A model generated the notes under the pieces. The model saw nothing but the letters and a program-made list of their open reading frames with translations, was not told where the DNA came from and did not search any database. A DNA stretch of 64,000 nucleotides from Ornithinimicrobium flavum. Lineage in GTDB: Bacteria > Actinomycetota > Actinomycetes > Actinomycetales > Dermatophilaceae. The stretch lies in assembly GCF_004526345.1 (NCBI RefSeq), contig NZ_CP038213.1, positions 992,001-1,056,000 on the forward strand, written 5' to 3'. The position numbers and the translations under genes were made by a program. Of the stretch, positions 8,107-17,181 are shown piece after piece. Within the stretch, counting starts at the first letter, position 1. The number at the start of each line of letters is the position of its first letter.

Positions 8107-11100
8107 ATGACGTCGACGTCCGGGCCCGGCACGGCACGCGCCGGCCGGTCCGCGGTCGACGACGTCACCGTCTCCTCCTCCTCCCCGCCCGCCGGCGGGA
8201 CCCAGCCCCTCGTCGAGGTCCTCGACGCGCTGGCCGCCCAGACCCGCCCTCCGCAGCGCATCCTCCTGTCCGGGCTGGCGCCCGACGCCGAGGACCTCGA
8301 CCGCGTCGTGCGGCACCCGTTGGTCGTCGACCACCGGATCCCGCTGCTCCTGCGCCCGGCACGGGAGGGGCCGACGCCCGGTGGCAGCTGGTCGAGGACG
8401 CCCGGGGCACCCTGCCCGTCCACGACAGCCATGGATCTGGTTCCTCACCCCCGACAGCCGCCCCGAGCCCGAGGCGCTGGCCGCTCTCGCCGGTGCGGTC
8501 CGGCGCAGCAGCCGGGTCGGGGTCGTCGGCCCCAAGCTGGTGCGCGATGACGACCCGCGGCTCCTGCTCGCGCTGGGGCACCACCTGACCCCGGCCGGCC
8601 GGGCCACCGACACCGGCCAGCCCGGCCTGGTCGACCAGGGCCAGCTCGACCTCCGGCAGGACGTCCTCGGCGTGCCGCTGGCCGGGTCGCTCGTCGCCAG
8701 CCCGGTCCTGGACGCGGTCGGCGGTCTGGACCGGGCCTTCGGCGAGGACGGCGTGGACGGGCTGGACCTGTCCTGGCGCGCGCACCTGGCCGGTCACCGC
8801 GTGGTCGTCGCCCCCGACGCCGTGGTCCGTCAGGGGGAGGAGGGCCTGGGTGTCACCGACCCGCTCCGCACCCGGCTGCGGCAGCGCCAGGTGGCGCTGG
8901 CCCGTGGGTCCCTCTGGTCGTCCACGTGGCGCGCGCTGGGCGTCCTGGTCACGAGCCTGCTCGCCGCCACCGTCCTGCTGCTGGTCAAGCGCCCCGAGGA
9001 GGCGGTGGCCGAGTGGACCGATGTGCGCGCGGTGCTCAGCCCGGCCCGCGGGTGGGGCGCCCGCCGCCGATTCTCCCGCCGCCGCACCGTCCGTCCCGCG
9101 ACCTCGCGGGACTGCACGGGTCGCCGCGTGCGGGATGGCGCTCCACCCTCGACACCGTCGGCGAGGCCCTCGACCCGAGGGCGTCGGCGCCCGGTCGCGA
9201 CGCGCCGTCTGCGGGGCGCGGCGGGGTCGAGTCCGGCCCGGTGCCGGACGAGCTCGCCGAGCTCTCCGGCGAGGGTCGTCGACGAGCACGCTGGAGCTGG
9301 CCGCTGGCCGTGGCCCTGGTCGTGTGCCTGGCCCTCACCGGGTGGGCCTGGCGTGACCTGCTCGAGGGCCTGCGGCCGGGGGGCCTGGGCGTGGTGGGAC
9401 CCGAGCTGGGGGTGGCCGACACCGACGCCGGGGGGCTGTGGTCCTCCGCCCTCGACGGCTGGCGCGGGTCCGGCCTGGGTCACGCGCGGCCGGCCGAGAG
9501 CTGGCTGCCCGTGGCGGCCGCCCTGGCGCTGGTCGCCCAGCTGCTCCCCGGGGCGGCCTCCGCACCCGCGGCGCCCGCCCTCGCCGGGGCGCTCGCCCTG
9601 GCGGCACCGGCCTCGCTCGTCACGGCATACCTCGCGCTGCGGCGGACCACCTCCCACCGGTGGCCACGGGCCCTGCTCGCCCTGGGCTGGGCCGGCCTGG
9701 CGCCCCTGACCGTGGCGCTGGGCGACGGTCGCGTGGGACCGGTCGCCGTCCACGTGCTGGCCCCCCTCCTGCTCGCCGGGTATGCCGTCAGCGCCCACCC
9801 CCGCGGCGGGGCCCGCCGCACCGCGGCGGTCTTCGCGACCGTCCTGGTCGTGGTCCTGGCCGCCCTGTGGGTCCCGCTGGTGCTCCCCGTCGTCACCCTC
9901 GGTGGCCTGGCCCTGGTCGTGACCGGGCGTGGCGCCGCCCGCTGGCGCGGCCTGGCCCTGGCGCTGCTGCCCTGGGCGCTGCTGCTGCCCTGGCTGCGGA
10001 CGTGGTGGGCGGAGCCGGTCCGCCTCCTCGGAGGTGCCGGCGCGACCCGGGCAGCCTCCGACCTGCCGGTGACGAGCTCGTCCTGGCAGGTGCTCCTCTC
10101 CACCCCGGGCGAGAGGTCGACCCCGGCGCCCTCGAGGCCGTGCCGCTGTGGCTCGCCGCCGCGCTGTGGGCCGGCGCCCTCGCCGCGCTCCTGCCCGGGC
10201 CGGCGAGGTCGTCGCGCGGGTCTGCTGGTGGGAGCCGCGCTCGTCTGCGTGACGCTGGCCTGGCTCGCCACCCGTACGGGTCTGGGTGTGCTTCCGGCCC
10301 CGCACCCGCAGGCGGGGATGGCCGTGACGGTCTGGCCGGGCACGATGCTCTCCCTGGCCGGAGCCGCCCTCCTGCTCGCCTCGGGGCTGCTCGTTGACCG
10401 AATGGTGCCCGTCGCCCCGGGCCCGGAGCCCGCCCAGGTGGGGACCCCGCAGGGTGAGACCCGCAGGGTGAGACCCCGCGGGACGGGTTCCGGCGGGGAC
10501 GGGTCGTCGGTCTGACGACCGCCGCGCTCCTCACCGTCCCCGTCGCCATGACGCCCCTGTTCACGACCTCCACGGGAGCGTTGACCCCCGGCGAGTCTGC
10601 CGTGCCCGCCGTCGCGGCCGAGCAGGCCCGCGGCCCCTACGCCCTGCGCACCCTGGTGCTCGAGCCAACCGGGGTGTCAGCGGACGGCGGGGGTGTGACG
10701 GACGGCGCGGACGGCGCGGGGGGCTCGGATGTCGCGGACACCATCCGCGTGGACCTCCTCGCCGCCGAGCCGGAGCCCGCCAGGATCCTGCGTGACCGGA
10801 CGGCCGAGCTGTGGGTGCCGGAGACGGCCGGGCTGCCGGACCCGGGGAGCGAACGGGCCGAGGTGGCGGTCGTCGAGGCGCTCCTCGAGGACGCCGAGGC
10901 GGACCAGGTCGGTGAGAGGCTGCTCGCCACGGGCGCCGGGTACGTCCTGCTGCGCGCCGGCGAGGATCATCCGCTGGCCCGGGTCGTGGACCGGGTGGCC
11001 GGGCTCACCCGGGTCTCCAGCCCTCCCGGCCAGGTCCTGTGGCGGGTGACCGAGGGGCAGCCCGGCCGCCTGCGACTGCTGGACGCGGGCGGCACGGCCG

Positions 11101-11432
11101 TCGGACGGGTCGACGTGACCGGGCCGCACGCCCGGTCCGACGCGGTGCTCGACCTGCCCCAGGCCGTGGACCTGGTCGTGGCGGAGGGGGAGGGGTGGCA
11201 GCGCGCCGCCCGTGTCACCGTGGACGGGGAGCCCGTGGCGGTCGAGGGGTCACGGGTGCCCCTGCCGGCCGGCGCGCGCGAGCTCGAGATCGAGGTGCGC
11301 CGCCCGGGCCTGACCTGGCACCTGGTCGCGCTGGCCCTGGCGGTCGTCACGGCGTTCCTGGCCCTGCCGTTCGGCCGGCCGAGGACGAGGAGGAGTCAGC
11401 ATGAGCGCGGAGGAGCAGGCCCCGGCGGGTGA
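8107..11432 (+). pseudogene. large multi-pass membrane glycosyltransferase (GT2), several frameshifts
   Basis: Read across frames, this is one protein of about 1,100 residues. It has an N-terminal GT2 domain (EVLDALAAQTRPPQRILLSG, WIWFLTPDSRPEPEAL, VGPKLVRDDDPR, AFGEDGVDGLDLSWRAHLAG), many membrane helices (WPLAVALVVCLALTGWAW and others) and an extracytoplasmic C-terminal domain. Such giant GT2 proteins stand at this spot in many Actinomycetota. The frame breaks near 8371, 8433, 9105, 10108, 10215 and 10460. All but 10215 are repaired by adding one base to a G or C run; at 10460 a duplicated GGTGAGACC stretch lacks one C. No single frame encodes the protein as given. The start ATG 8107 is uncertain. 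The 3' end overlaps the DUF5719 gene by about 32 nt. Confidence 0.7.
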
Positions 11433-13260
11433 CGGAGGCTCCCCGGGGACGGTGCGGTCGCGTCGGGTGGTCGCGGGGCGGGTGCGCCTGGCCGTCGCCG
11501 TGCTCCTCGGCGGTGGGCTGCTGTGGGCGGCGACCGCCACCGACAGCACCTGGGGAGCCCTGCCCGGCTCTCTCGACGGGGCGGCGGGCACCGGCAGCGG
11601 TGCGTCCTTCGTCCGTTCGGCCTCCCTGGTCTGCCCGGGCTGGCCCGGTGGCGACGGCGAGGCCCAGCAGGTGCAGGTGCGCGGAGCGAGCGCACCGGCC
11701 GAGCTGGGGGCCCGGGCCGACGTGGGGGACGGTGCCACGCTCGAGGCCCCGGAGGAGGGCTCCGCGATCCGCTTCCCGTCGGGAGGCGCGCCGGACGCGC
11801 TGGAGGTCGACGGGGGGTGGAGCACGGCGGCGGCCGGGCCCGACGCCGCACCAGGTCTGGTGGCGGCCCAGCTGAGCCTGTCAGCGCAGCAGGGTGGTCG
11901 GGGGCTCGCCCACACCCCCTGCCGGGCTCCGGCGGAGGTGATGCACCTGCTCGGGGGTGGGCCCGGCGCCGGGCGCACCGAGCAGGTCGTCGTGGTCAAC
12001 CCCGGGGCCGACCCTGTCACCGTCACGCTGGAGGTGAGCGGTGCGGACGGCCCGGCCGAGGTGAGCGGCGGCACGGGTCTCGTGGTGCCGCCCCGCGGGA
12101 GCGCCGCATACCTGCTCGACGCGCTCGCCCCGGGGGTCGAGGCACCGGCGGTCACGGTGACGGCCGAGGGGGGCCCGGTCACGGCCCATCTGCTCGAGCG
12201 ACAGCGGCAGGGGAGCGTCGACCTGGGGGTCGATCTCGTGCCGGCCGCCGCCCTGCCCGGTCTCGACCTCGTCGTGCCTGCCCTCCCCGGCCCCGATCAC
12301 GGCGGCAGCGGGTCCCGCAGCCTGGTCCTGAGGCTGCACGCACCTGCGGAGGAGGCCGTCGTCGAGCTGCGTGCCCTGACCCCCCGGGGCGCACGGACCC
12401 CGGAGGAGCCGGTGGTCCGGGTGCCTGCGGGCAGCACGGTGGAGGTCGACCTCGAGGAGCTGGACGACGACGTGCTCGGGCTGCGTCTGCGCTCCGACGT
12501 GCCCGTCACCGCGGCGGCGCGGCTCCGGGTCGAGCCGACCTCGGACGATCCGGTCGTCGTGGAGACCACCGACGATCCGGGCGTGTCCTCCTCGGACCCC
12601 GACGACGCCGTGACCACTGCGGCGCCCGACGGCTCGACGACGACCTCACCGGACGGCGACGCCACGAGCGCCTCACCGGATGACGAGGCCACGGCGCCGG
12701 ACCTGGACGAGGCCGGGACCACCGCAGCGCCGGATGAGGACGGGACCACCCCGGTGCCCGACGAGGCCGCGACCACCGCGACCCCGGACCAGGCCGCGAC
12801 CACCGCGACCCCGGACCAGGCCGCAACCACCGCGGACCCGGAGCCAAGGCAGCGCGTGGTCCGGCCGGCGGGCGAGCTGGCCTGGGTGACCGCCACGACC
12901 CTCGCGCGCAGCCCCGTGGGCACCACGCTCCCCGGGGACGACCTCACCGTCGACGGCCGGGCCGTGACCGCCTCGCTGGCCGTCTCCGTGGTGGACGCCA
13001 CCCAGGCTCAGGTGGTCTGGCTGGGGCAGGACCGCGAGGTGACCGTCGAGGAGCTCGACCTGGCCAACGACACGACGGTCCTCGTGGACGTGCCTGCGGG
13101 AGCGGCGGCGGTGTGGGTCCGACCGGTCGGCGTGGCGGGGATCGCGGCGGCCCTGCACCTGAGCGGGGTCGACGACGTCGGTCCCTACCTCGGTGCCGCG
13201 ACCCTGCCGGTCGTGCCCTGGACGCGGGAGCCGACCCAGGTGCTGCCCGCGCTGCCCTGA
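11401..13260 (+). CDS. DUF5719 family protein
   Basis: Protein of 619 residues with an N-terminal membrane segment (VRLAVAVLLGGGLLWAAT) and a long extracytoplasmic part. It matches the DUF5719 proteins found next to the giant GT2 gene in actinobacteria; their function is unknown, and a shared role in envelope polymer assembly is an inference from position. Residues ~380-480 are a Thr/Ala/Asp/Pro-rich spacer with repeats of TTATPDQAA, probably disordered and possibly glycosylated. GAGGAGG precedes ATG 11401. The gene overlaps the end of the upstream GT gene. Confidence 0.8.
   Translation: MSAEEQAPAGDGGSPGTVRSRRVVAGRVRLAVAVLLGGGLLWAATATDSTWGALPGSLDGAAGTGSGASFVRSASLVCPGWPGGDGEAQQVQVRGASAPAELGARADVGDGATLEAPEEGSAIRFPSGGAPDALEVDGGWSTAAAGPDAAPGLVAAQLSLSAQQGGRGLAHTPCRAPAEVMHLLGGGPGAGRTEQVVVVNPGADPVTVTLEVSGADGPAEVSGGTGLVVPPRGSAAYLLDALAPGVEAPAVTVTAEGGPVTAHLLERQRQGSVDLGVDLVPAAALPGLDLVVPALPGPDHGGSGSRSLVLRLHAPAEEAVVELRALTPRGARTPEEPVVRVPAGSTVEVDLEELDDDVLGLRLRSDVPVTAAARLRVEPTSDDPVVVETTDDPGVSSSDPDDAVTTAAPDGSTTTSPDGDATSASPDDEATAPDLDEAGTTAAPDEDGTTPVPDEAATTATPDQAATTATPDQAATTADPEPRQRVVRPAGELAWVTATTLARSPVGTTLPGDDLTVDGRAVTASLAVSVVDATQAQVVWLGQDREVTVEELDLANDTTVLVDVPAGAAAVWVRPVGVAGIAAALHLSGVDDVGPYLGAATLPVVPWTREPTQVLPALP
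12590..12842 (+). repeat. in-frame Thr/Asp/Pro repeat region of the DUF5719 gene
   Basis: Degenerate repeats encode TTAAPD-, ATSASPD- and TTATPDQA-type units. Two adjacent copies of a 27-bp unit (gaccaccgcgaccccggacc...) near 12770-12825 are almost identical. Confidence 0.7.
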
Positions 13261-13298
13261 CGAGGGTCGGGCTGAAGGGGACGGGCTGATGGGGCCGG

Positions 13299-13685
13299 CT
13301 AGAGGAGGTCCTCCGGGTCGCGGCCGAGCATCCGGGCCACCTGCTCCGTGACCACCTCGCTCACGAGGGCGGCCAGCTCGCTCTCGTCATGGGCGCGCTG
13401 CATGACCGGCCGGCGGTAGATCACCAGCCTCGCCGGGAGCCCCCGCTCGGCGGGGAAGAGCCGCCCGAGGGCCACACCGTGCTCCCAGGGCGCGGGGTCA
13501 GACGGGGGGACCTCCTCGACGGCGAGCTCCAGGCCGAGCTCGTGCCCCACCCGTCGTTCCACGGTCTCCGCCGCGTCCAGGACCAGCTCGTCGAAGTGCG
13601 CACGTCGCGAGGTCATCACCGGCACCGATGGCCAGGCCAGCGGACCGCGCAGCCCGCGCCCCCGCCGGTCCCGTCGTGCAGCCAC
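13299..13685 (-). CDS. zincin-like metallopeptidase-family protein lacking an obvious HExxH
   Basis: Protein of 128 residues at the position of M. tuberculosis Rv3259, a family annotated as possible zinc metallopeptidases. It reads FDELVLDAAETVERRVG, then LGRLFPAERGLPARLVIYRRPVMQRA, then LAALVSEVVTEQVARMLG. The last motif stands where HExxH is expected, but both histidines are absent. The protein is therefore probably not a zinc peptidase, or belongs to a degenerate branch. The GTG start at 13685 lies 7 nt after TAGGGT (13693-13698, minus strand). The gene is divergent from the DUF3499 gene. Confidence 0.75.
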   Translation of the reverse strand: MAARRDRRGRGLRGPLAWPSVPVMTSRRAHFDELVLDAAETVERRVGHELGLELAVEEVPPSDPAPWEHGVALGRLFPAERGLPARLVIYRRPVMQRAHDESELAALVSEVVTEQVARMLGRDPEDLL

Positions 13686-13692
13686 AGTCGCG

Positions 13693-13698
13693 ACCCTA
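13693..13698 (-). promoter_or_regulatory. -10 box (TAGGGT) for the zincin-like gene
   Basis: TAGGGT on the minus strand with a 7-nt spacer to GTG 13685. Confidence 0.45.
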
Positions 13699-13754
13699 GC
13701 CGACGAGTTCGCGGGCAGCCGGGGTGGCAGCGCGGGTTTGTCCGACCGGCGGCC

Positions 13755-13760
13755 TACAGT
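13755..13760 (+). promoter_or_regulatory. -10 box (TACAGT) for the DUF3499 gene
   Basis: TACAGT with a 7-nt spacer to GTG 13768. It supports the short start of the DUF3499 protein. Confidence 0.5.
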
Positions 13761-13767
13761 GTCCGTC

Positions 13768-14142
13768 GTGACCCTGATCCGCCAGTGCTCCAAGACGGCG
13801 TGCGTTCGCCCTGCCTCGTCGACGTTGACCTACGTCTACGCCGAGCAGACCGCGGTGATGGGTCCGCTGGCGACCTTCGCCGAGCCGCACAGCTACGACC
13901 TGTGCGAGGAGCACGCCTCCCGGTTGACCGCCCCCCGGGGGTGGGACGTCGTCCGTCTGGAGCTGCCCGAGGGTCAGCCCCGACCGCCCGTGGACGACCT
14001 GGCGGCCCTGGCCGACGCCGTGCGGGAGCACCGGGGCGTCGTGCGGTCCGAGCCGGGCGCGGGTCCCGACGAGGTGGAGTACGGAGCGACCGTCACCGAG
14101 ATCGCCCGGCGGGGTCACCTCCGCGTGCTCCGCGACCGCTGA
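13768..14142 (+). CDS. DUF3499 family protein
   Basis: Protein of 124 residues, unknown function, conserved across Actinomycetota beside phosphomannomutase (M. tuberculosis Rv3258c). The N-terminus RQCSKTACVRPASSTLTYVY and the segment PHSYDLCEEHASRLTAPRGW hold conserved Cys and His residues that could form a small metal site. The C-terminal half is variable. GTG 13768 is supported by the -10 box 7 nt upstream and because family members begin just before the RxCSxxxC motif. Confidence 0.85.
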   Translation: MTLIRQCSKTACVRPASSTLTYVYAEQTAVMGPLATFAEPHSYDLCEEHASRLTAPRGWDVVRLELPEGQPRPPVDDLAALADAVREHRGVVRSEPGAGPDEVEYGATVTEIARRGHLRVLRDR

Positions 14143-14175
14143 GACCGGTCGGCGGTCGACCGGCTCGCTCGTCGG

Positions 14176-14181
14176 TAGGCT
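14176..14181 (+). promoter_or_regulatory. -10 box (TAGGCT) for phosphomannomutase
   Basis: TAGGCT with an 8-nt spacer to GTG 14190. Confidence 0.5.
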
Positions 14182-14189
14182 TGGCGCTC

Positions 14190-15614
14190 GTGACCGACGT
14201 GAGACTGGCCGACTTCGTCAAGGCCTACGACGTGCGCGGCCTGGTGCCCACGCAGCTCAACCCCCGCGTCGCCCAGGCCCTCGGGTCGGCCTTCGCCCAG
14301 GTCGTGGCCCAGCCCGACGGCGATCGGGGGGTCGTCATCGGTCATGACATGCGCGAGTCCTCCCCGGAGCTCGCCCGCGCCTTCGCCGCCGGTGTCGCGG
14401 GGCACGGCCTGGACGTGACGATGATCGGCCTGTGCTCGACCGACGGGTTGTACTACGCCAGCGGGTCCCTGGACCTGCCGGGGGCGATGTTCACCGCCAG
14501 CCACAACCCTGCCCAGTACAACGGCATCAAGCTGTGCCGCCGGGGAGCCCGGCCCGTGAGCCAGGACAGCGGGTTGGCGGAGATCCGTGACCTGGCCCAG
14601 TGGACGCTCGACCGTGCCGAGGTGCACGGGGTCGTCCCGTCCGGTCGGCCCGGGAACGTCACGGAGACCGACCTGCTCGCCCCGTACGCCGCATACCTGC
14701 ACTCGCTGGTCGACCTCTCGGCGATCCGCCCGCTGCGGGTGGTCGTCGACGCCGGCAACGGCATGGCCGGCCTGACCGTGCCGGAGGTGCTGGGTCTCGA
14801 CGGGCTGCCGCTGGACGTTGTTGCCCTGTACTTCGAGCTGGACGGGACCTTCCCCCACCACGAGGCCAACCCCCTGGATCCGGAGAACCTGCGCGACCTG
14901 CAACGGGCCGTGCGCGAGCACCACGCCGACCTCGGCCTCGCCTTCGACGGGGACGCGGACCGCTGCTTCGTGGTCGACGAGCGGGGGGAGCCGGTCAGTC
15001 CCAGTGCCATCACCGCGCTGGTCGCCGCCCGCGAGATCTCCCGGGCGGTGGCCGCGGGTCAGGATCCCGGCGACGTCGCGGTCGTGCACAACGTCATCTG
15101 CTCCCGCGTCGTGCCCGAGACCATCGCCGAGCTCGGCGCGCGAGCCGTCCGCACCCGCGTCGGCCACTCCTTCATCAAGGCGCACATGGCCGAGCACGAG
15201 GCGGTCTTCGGCGGTGAGCACTCGGCCCACTACTACTTCCGCGACTTCTGGTACGCCGACACCGGGATGCTCGCGGCGCTGCACGTGCTCGCCGCGCTGG
15301 GCGAGCAGGAGGGTCCGCTGTCGCAGCTGGTCGCCCGCTACGACCGGTATGCCGCCTCCGGCGAGCTCAACTCCCGTGTCACCGACGTCGCGGGGGCGAC
15401 CGCACGGGTGCGGGACTGGGCGCTGGCGCAGGGGGCCACGGAGGACGCGTTGGACGGTCTGACGATGACGCACGAGGCTGACCCCCTGTGGTGGTTCTCG
15501 TTGCGCCCCAGCAACACCGAGCCGTTGTTGCGGCTGAACGTCGAGGCGAAGGACGCCGCGACGATGGAGCAGGTCCGGGACGCCGTCCTGGACCTGGTGA
15601 GGCAGGAGGCCTGA
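14190..15614 (+). CDS. manB: phosphomannomutase/phosphoglucomutase
   Basis: Alpha-D-phosphohexomutase of 474 residues that interconverts mannose-6-P and mannose-1-P, feeding GDP-mannose for glycolipids and glycans. The start DFVKAYDVRGLVPTQLN is the substrate loop. MFTASHNPAQYNGIK carries the phosphoserine (TASHNP). The metal site DGDADRC is near residue 255. The sugar loop GGEHSAHYYFRD and the phosphate-binding RPSNTEPLLRLNVEA follow in the usual order. Length is normal. It leads an apparent manB-Trm112-SIS operon with 2- and 7-nt gaps, matching M. tuberculosis Rv3257c-Rv3256c. Confidence 0.93.
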   Translation: MTDVRLADFVKAYDVRGLVPTQLNPRVAQALGSAFAQVVAQPDGDRGVVIGHDMRESSPELARAFAAGVAGHGLDVTMIGLCSTDGLYYASGSLDLPGAMFTASHNPAQYNGIKLCRRGARPVSQDSGLAEIRDLAQWTLDRAEVHGVVPSGRPGNVTETDLLAPYAAYLHSLVDLSAIRPLRVVVDAGNGMAGLTVPEVLGLDGLPLDVVALYFELDGTFPHHEANPLDPENLRDLQRAVREHHADLGLAFDGDADRCFVVDERGEPVSPSAITALVAAREISRAVAAGQDPGDVAVVHNVICSRVVPETIAELGARAVRTRVGHSFIKAHMAEHEAVFGGEHSAHYYFRDFWYADTGMLAALHVLAALGEQEGPLSQLVARYDRYAASGELNSRVTDVAGATARVRDWALAQGATEDALDGLTMTHEADPLWWFSLRPSNTEPLLRLNVEAKDAATMEQVRDAVLDLVRQEA

Positions 15615-15616
15615 AG

Positions 15617-15832
15617 GTGGCACGACCCGAGTACGACGCGTGGGTGCGCGAGATCCTGCGCTGCCCGGTGGGCCGGCACGAGCTCGTGGACGTGGAGGAC
15701 GAGCAGGGGCGTCCGGCGCTGCAGTGCGCCGTCGACTGCGACGGTCCCGGCCGCCGCCGCCGCTACCCGGTGGAGGGTGGCATCCCGGTGCTGCTGGCCG
15801 ACGACGCCGTCATCGTCACGGTGACGGGCTGA
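15617..15832 (+). CDS. Trm112 family protein
   Basis: Small protein of 71 residues with a Trm112-like zinc-ribbon fold (ILRCPVGRHELVDV, LQCAVDCDGPGRR, YPVEGGIPVLLADDA). Family members support methyltransferases in eukaryotes; the bacterial role is unclear. Only some of the usual CxxC cysteines are present, so the zinc site may be incomplete. GTG 15617 starts 2 nt after the manB stop and the SIS gene begins 7 nt after this one, so the three are probably translated from one mRNA. Confidence 0.85.
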   Translation: MARPEYDAWVREILRCPVGRHELVDVEDEQGRPALQCAVDCDGPGRRRRYPVEGGIPVLLADDAVIVTVTG

Positions 15833-15839
15833 GCCCGCC

Positions 15840-17126
15840 GTGCCGTACATCGACGAGGCCCTGCTCGACGACCCGGAGGAGCTGCAGCGCAAGGACTCCC
15901 GGGACACCCTGAGGGCGTTGGCCTCGGCGGGGGCCCAGGTGCGGGAGGCCGCGACGCTGGCCGGTGAGGCGGGCGTGGACCGGCTCGGATCGATGGACCG
16001 ACCCCGGTCGGTGCTCGTCGCCGCGATCGGGGGCTCGTCCATCGTGGCCGAGGTCCTGGAGCTGCTGGCCGAGCCGGGCTCCCCGGTGCCAGTGCAGGCG
16101 CGCCGCAACCTGCCTCTCCCGGGCTGGGTCGGGCCGCTCGACCTTGTCGTCGCGGTCTCGCTCTCCGGCCGGGCCCCGGGCCCTCTGGCGGTGGCCGCGG
16201 AGGCGGCGCGGCGCGGCGCCATGCTGCTCACGGTGGGCGCCGACGACTCCCCCCTGGCCGAGGTGTGCCGGCGGGCGCGGGGCGTGCACGTGGGCGTGGG
16301 CGCCGGACGCACCAGCTCGCGGACGGCGCTGTGGACGCTGCTGACCCCGGTCCTGCTGGGGGCCGACCGTCTCGGGCTGCTCGACCTGCCGGACGCGCAG
16401 CTGCAGGCGGTGGCGGACCGGCTGGACGAGCGCGCGGAGGAGATGCGCCCGTCCTCGGAGGCCTTCGTCAACCCGGCCAAGGTGCTGGCGGTCCAGCTCG
16501 CCGAGACGGTGCCGGTCGTCCTGGGTGACGGCCCGCTGGGTGGTGTCGCGGCCGCCCGGGCCTCCTCGATGCTGGCGCGCACGGCGAGGATCCCGGCGCC
16601 CTTCGGCGAGCTCCCCGACGCCGCCAGCGGGATCGTGGCGACCTTCGACGGTCCCTACACCGGCCTGGGCGGTCGCCGCGCCGGCACCTACGACGACACC
16701 CGGATCCGGCTGGGGGACATCGACACCTCGGGCTGGGAGCCCCACCACTTCAGCGAGCCGGAGGGTGAGCTCATGGAGCGGCCCCGTGGACCCCAGGGCG
16801 GCCGGGGGCGGGACATCTTCGCCGACCCCTACCTCGACGGACCGACGCTGCCCCAGCTCGGCCTGCTGATGCTGCGCGACGCCCCGCCCGAGGTGCCCAC
16901 GAGGGAGTCCGCGCAGGCGCAGGCTCTCACCGACGCTGTCCTGGAGACGGCGCGCGAGGCCGGCGTGCGGGTGATGGAGGTGCAGGCAGGCGTGGGCGCA
17001 CCCCTCGTCCGCCTCGCCGACCATGTGGGGATGGTCGACTTCGCGGCGACCTACCTGGCGATCGGTCTCGGTCTCGACCCGTCGGTCAGCCCGCACGTCG
17101 CGGACCTGCGGGACCGCACGCGCTGA
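15840..17126 (+). CDS. SIS-domain protein (TobH / phosphomannose-isomerase-like)
   Basis: Protein of 428 residues with a double SIS sugar-phosphate isomerase fold. AAIGGSSIVAEVLELLA and VVAVSLSGRAPGPLAVAAEAARRG are sugar-phosphate loops near residues 60 and 103. The C-terminal half matches bifunctional phosphoglucose/phosphomannose isomerase. It follows phosphomannomutase as Rv3256c does in M. tuberculosis, which suggests fructose-6-P to mannose-6-P conversion, although activity is not shown. The classical manA that often follows is absent; a DUF222-HNH gene lies there instead. Confidence 0.82.
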   Translation: MPYIDEALLDDPEELQRKDSRDTLRALASAGAQVREAATLAGEAGVDRLGSMDRPRSVLVAAIGGSSIVAEVLELLAEPGSPVPVQARRNLPLPGWVGPLDLVVAVSLSGRAPGPLAVAAEAARRGAMLLTVGADDSPLAEVCRRARGVHVGVGAGRTSSRTALWTLLTPVLLGADRLGLLDLPDAQLQAVADRLDERAEEMRPSSEAFVNPAKVLAVQLAETVPVVLGDGPLGGVAAARASSMLARTARIPAPFGELPDAASGIVATFDGPYTGLGGRRAGTYDDTRIRLGDIDTSGWEPHHFSEPEGELMERPRGPQGGRGRDIFADPYLDGPTLPQLGLLMLRDAPPEVPTRESAQAQALTDAVLETAREAGVRVMEVQAGVGAPLVRLADHVGMVDFAATYLAIGLGLDPSVSPHVADLRDRTR

Positions 17127-17128
17127 CG

Positions 17129-17162
17129 GGACGAGGGGCAGGGTCGTCACCGGCCCTCGTCC
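17129..17162. terminator. candidate bidirectional terminator between SIS and HNH genes
   Basis: Inverted repeat ggacgaggg / ccctcgtcc (9 bp) with a 16-nt loop, in the 55-nt gap between convergent genes. There is no T run on either side. Confidence 0.5.
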
Positions 17163-17181
17163 GGTCCGACGTCGACCTCGG

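Noticed and set aside
8107-11432. Programmed frameshifting in the giant glycosyltransferase
   Set aside because: There are six separate breaks, most one base short in G/C runs, with no slippery heptamer or pseudoknot; indel errors are simpler.
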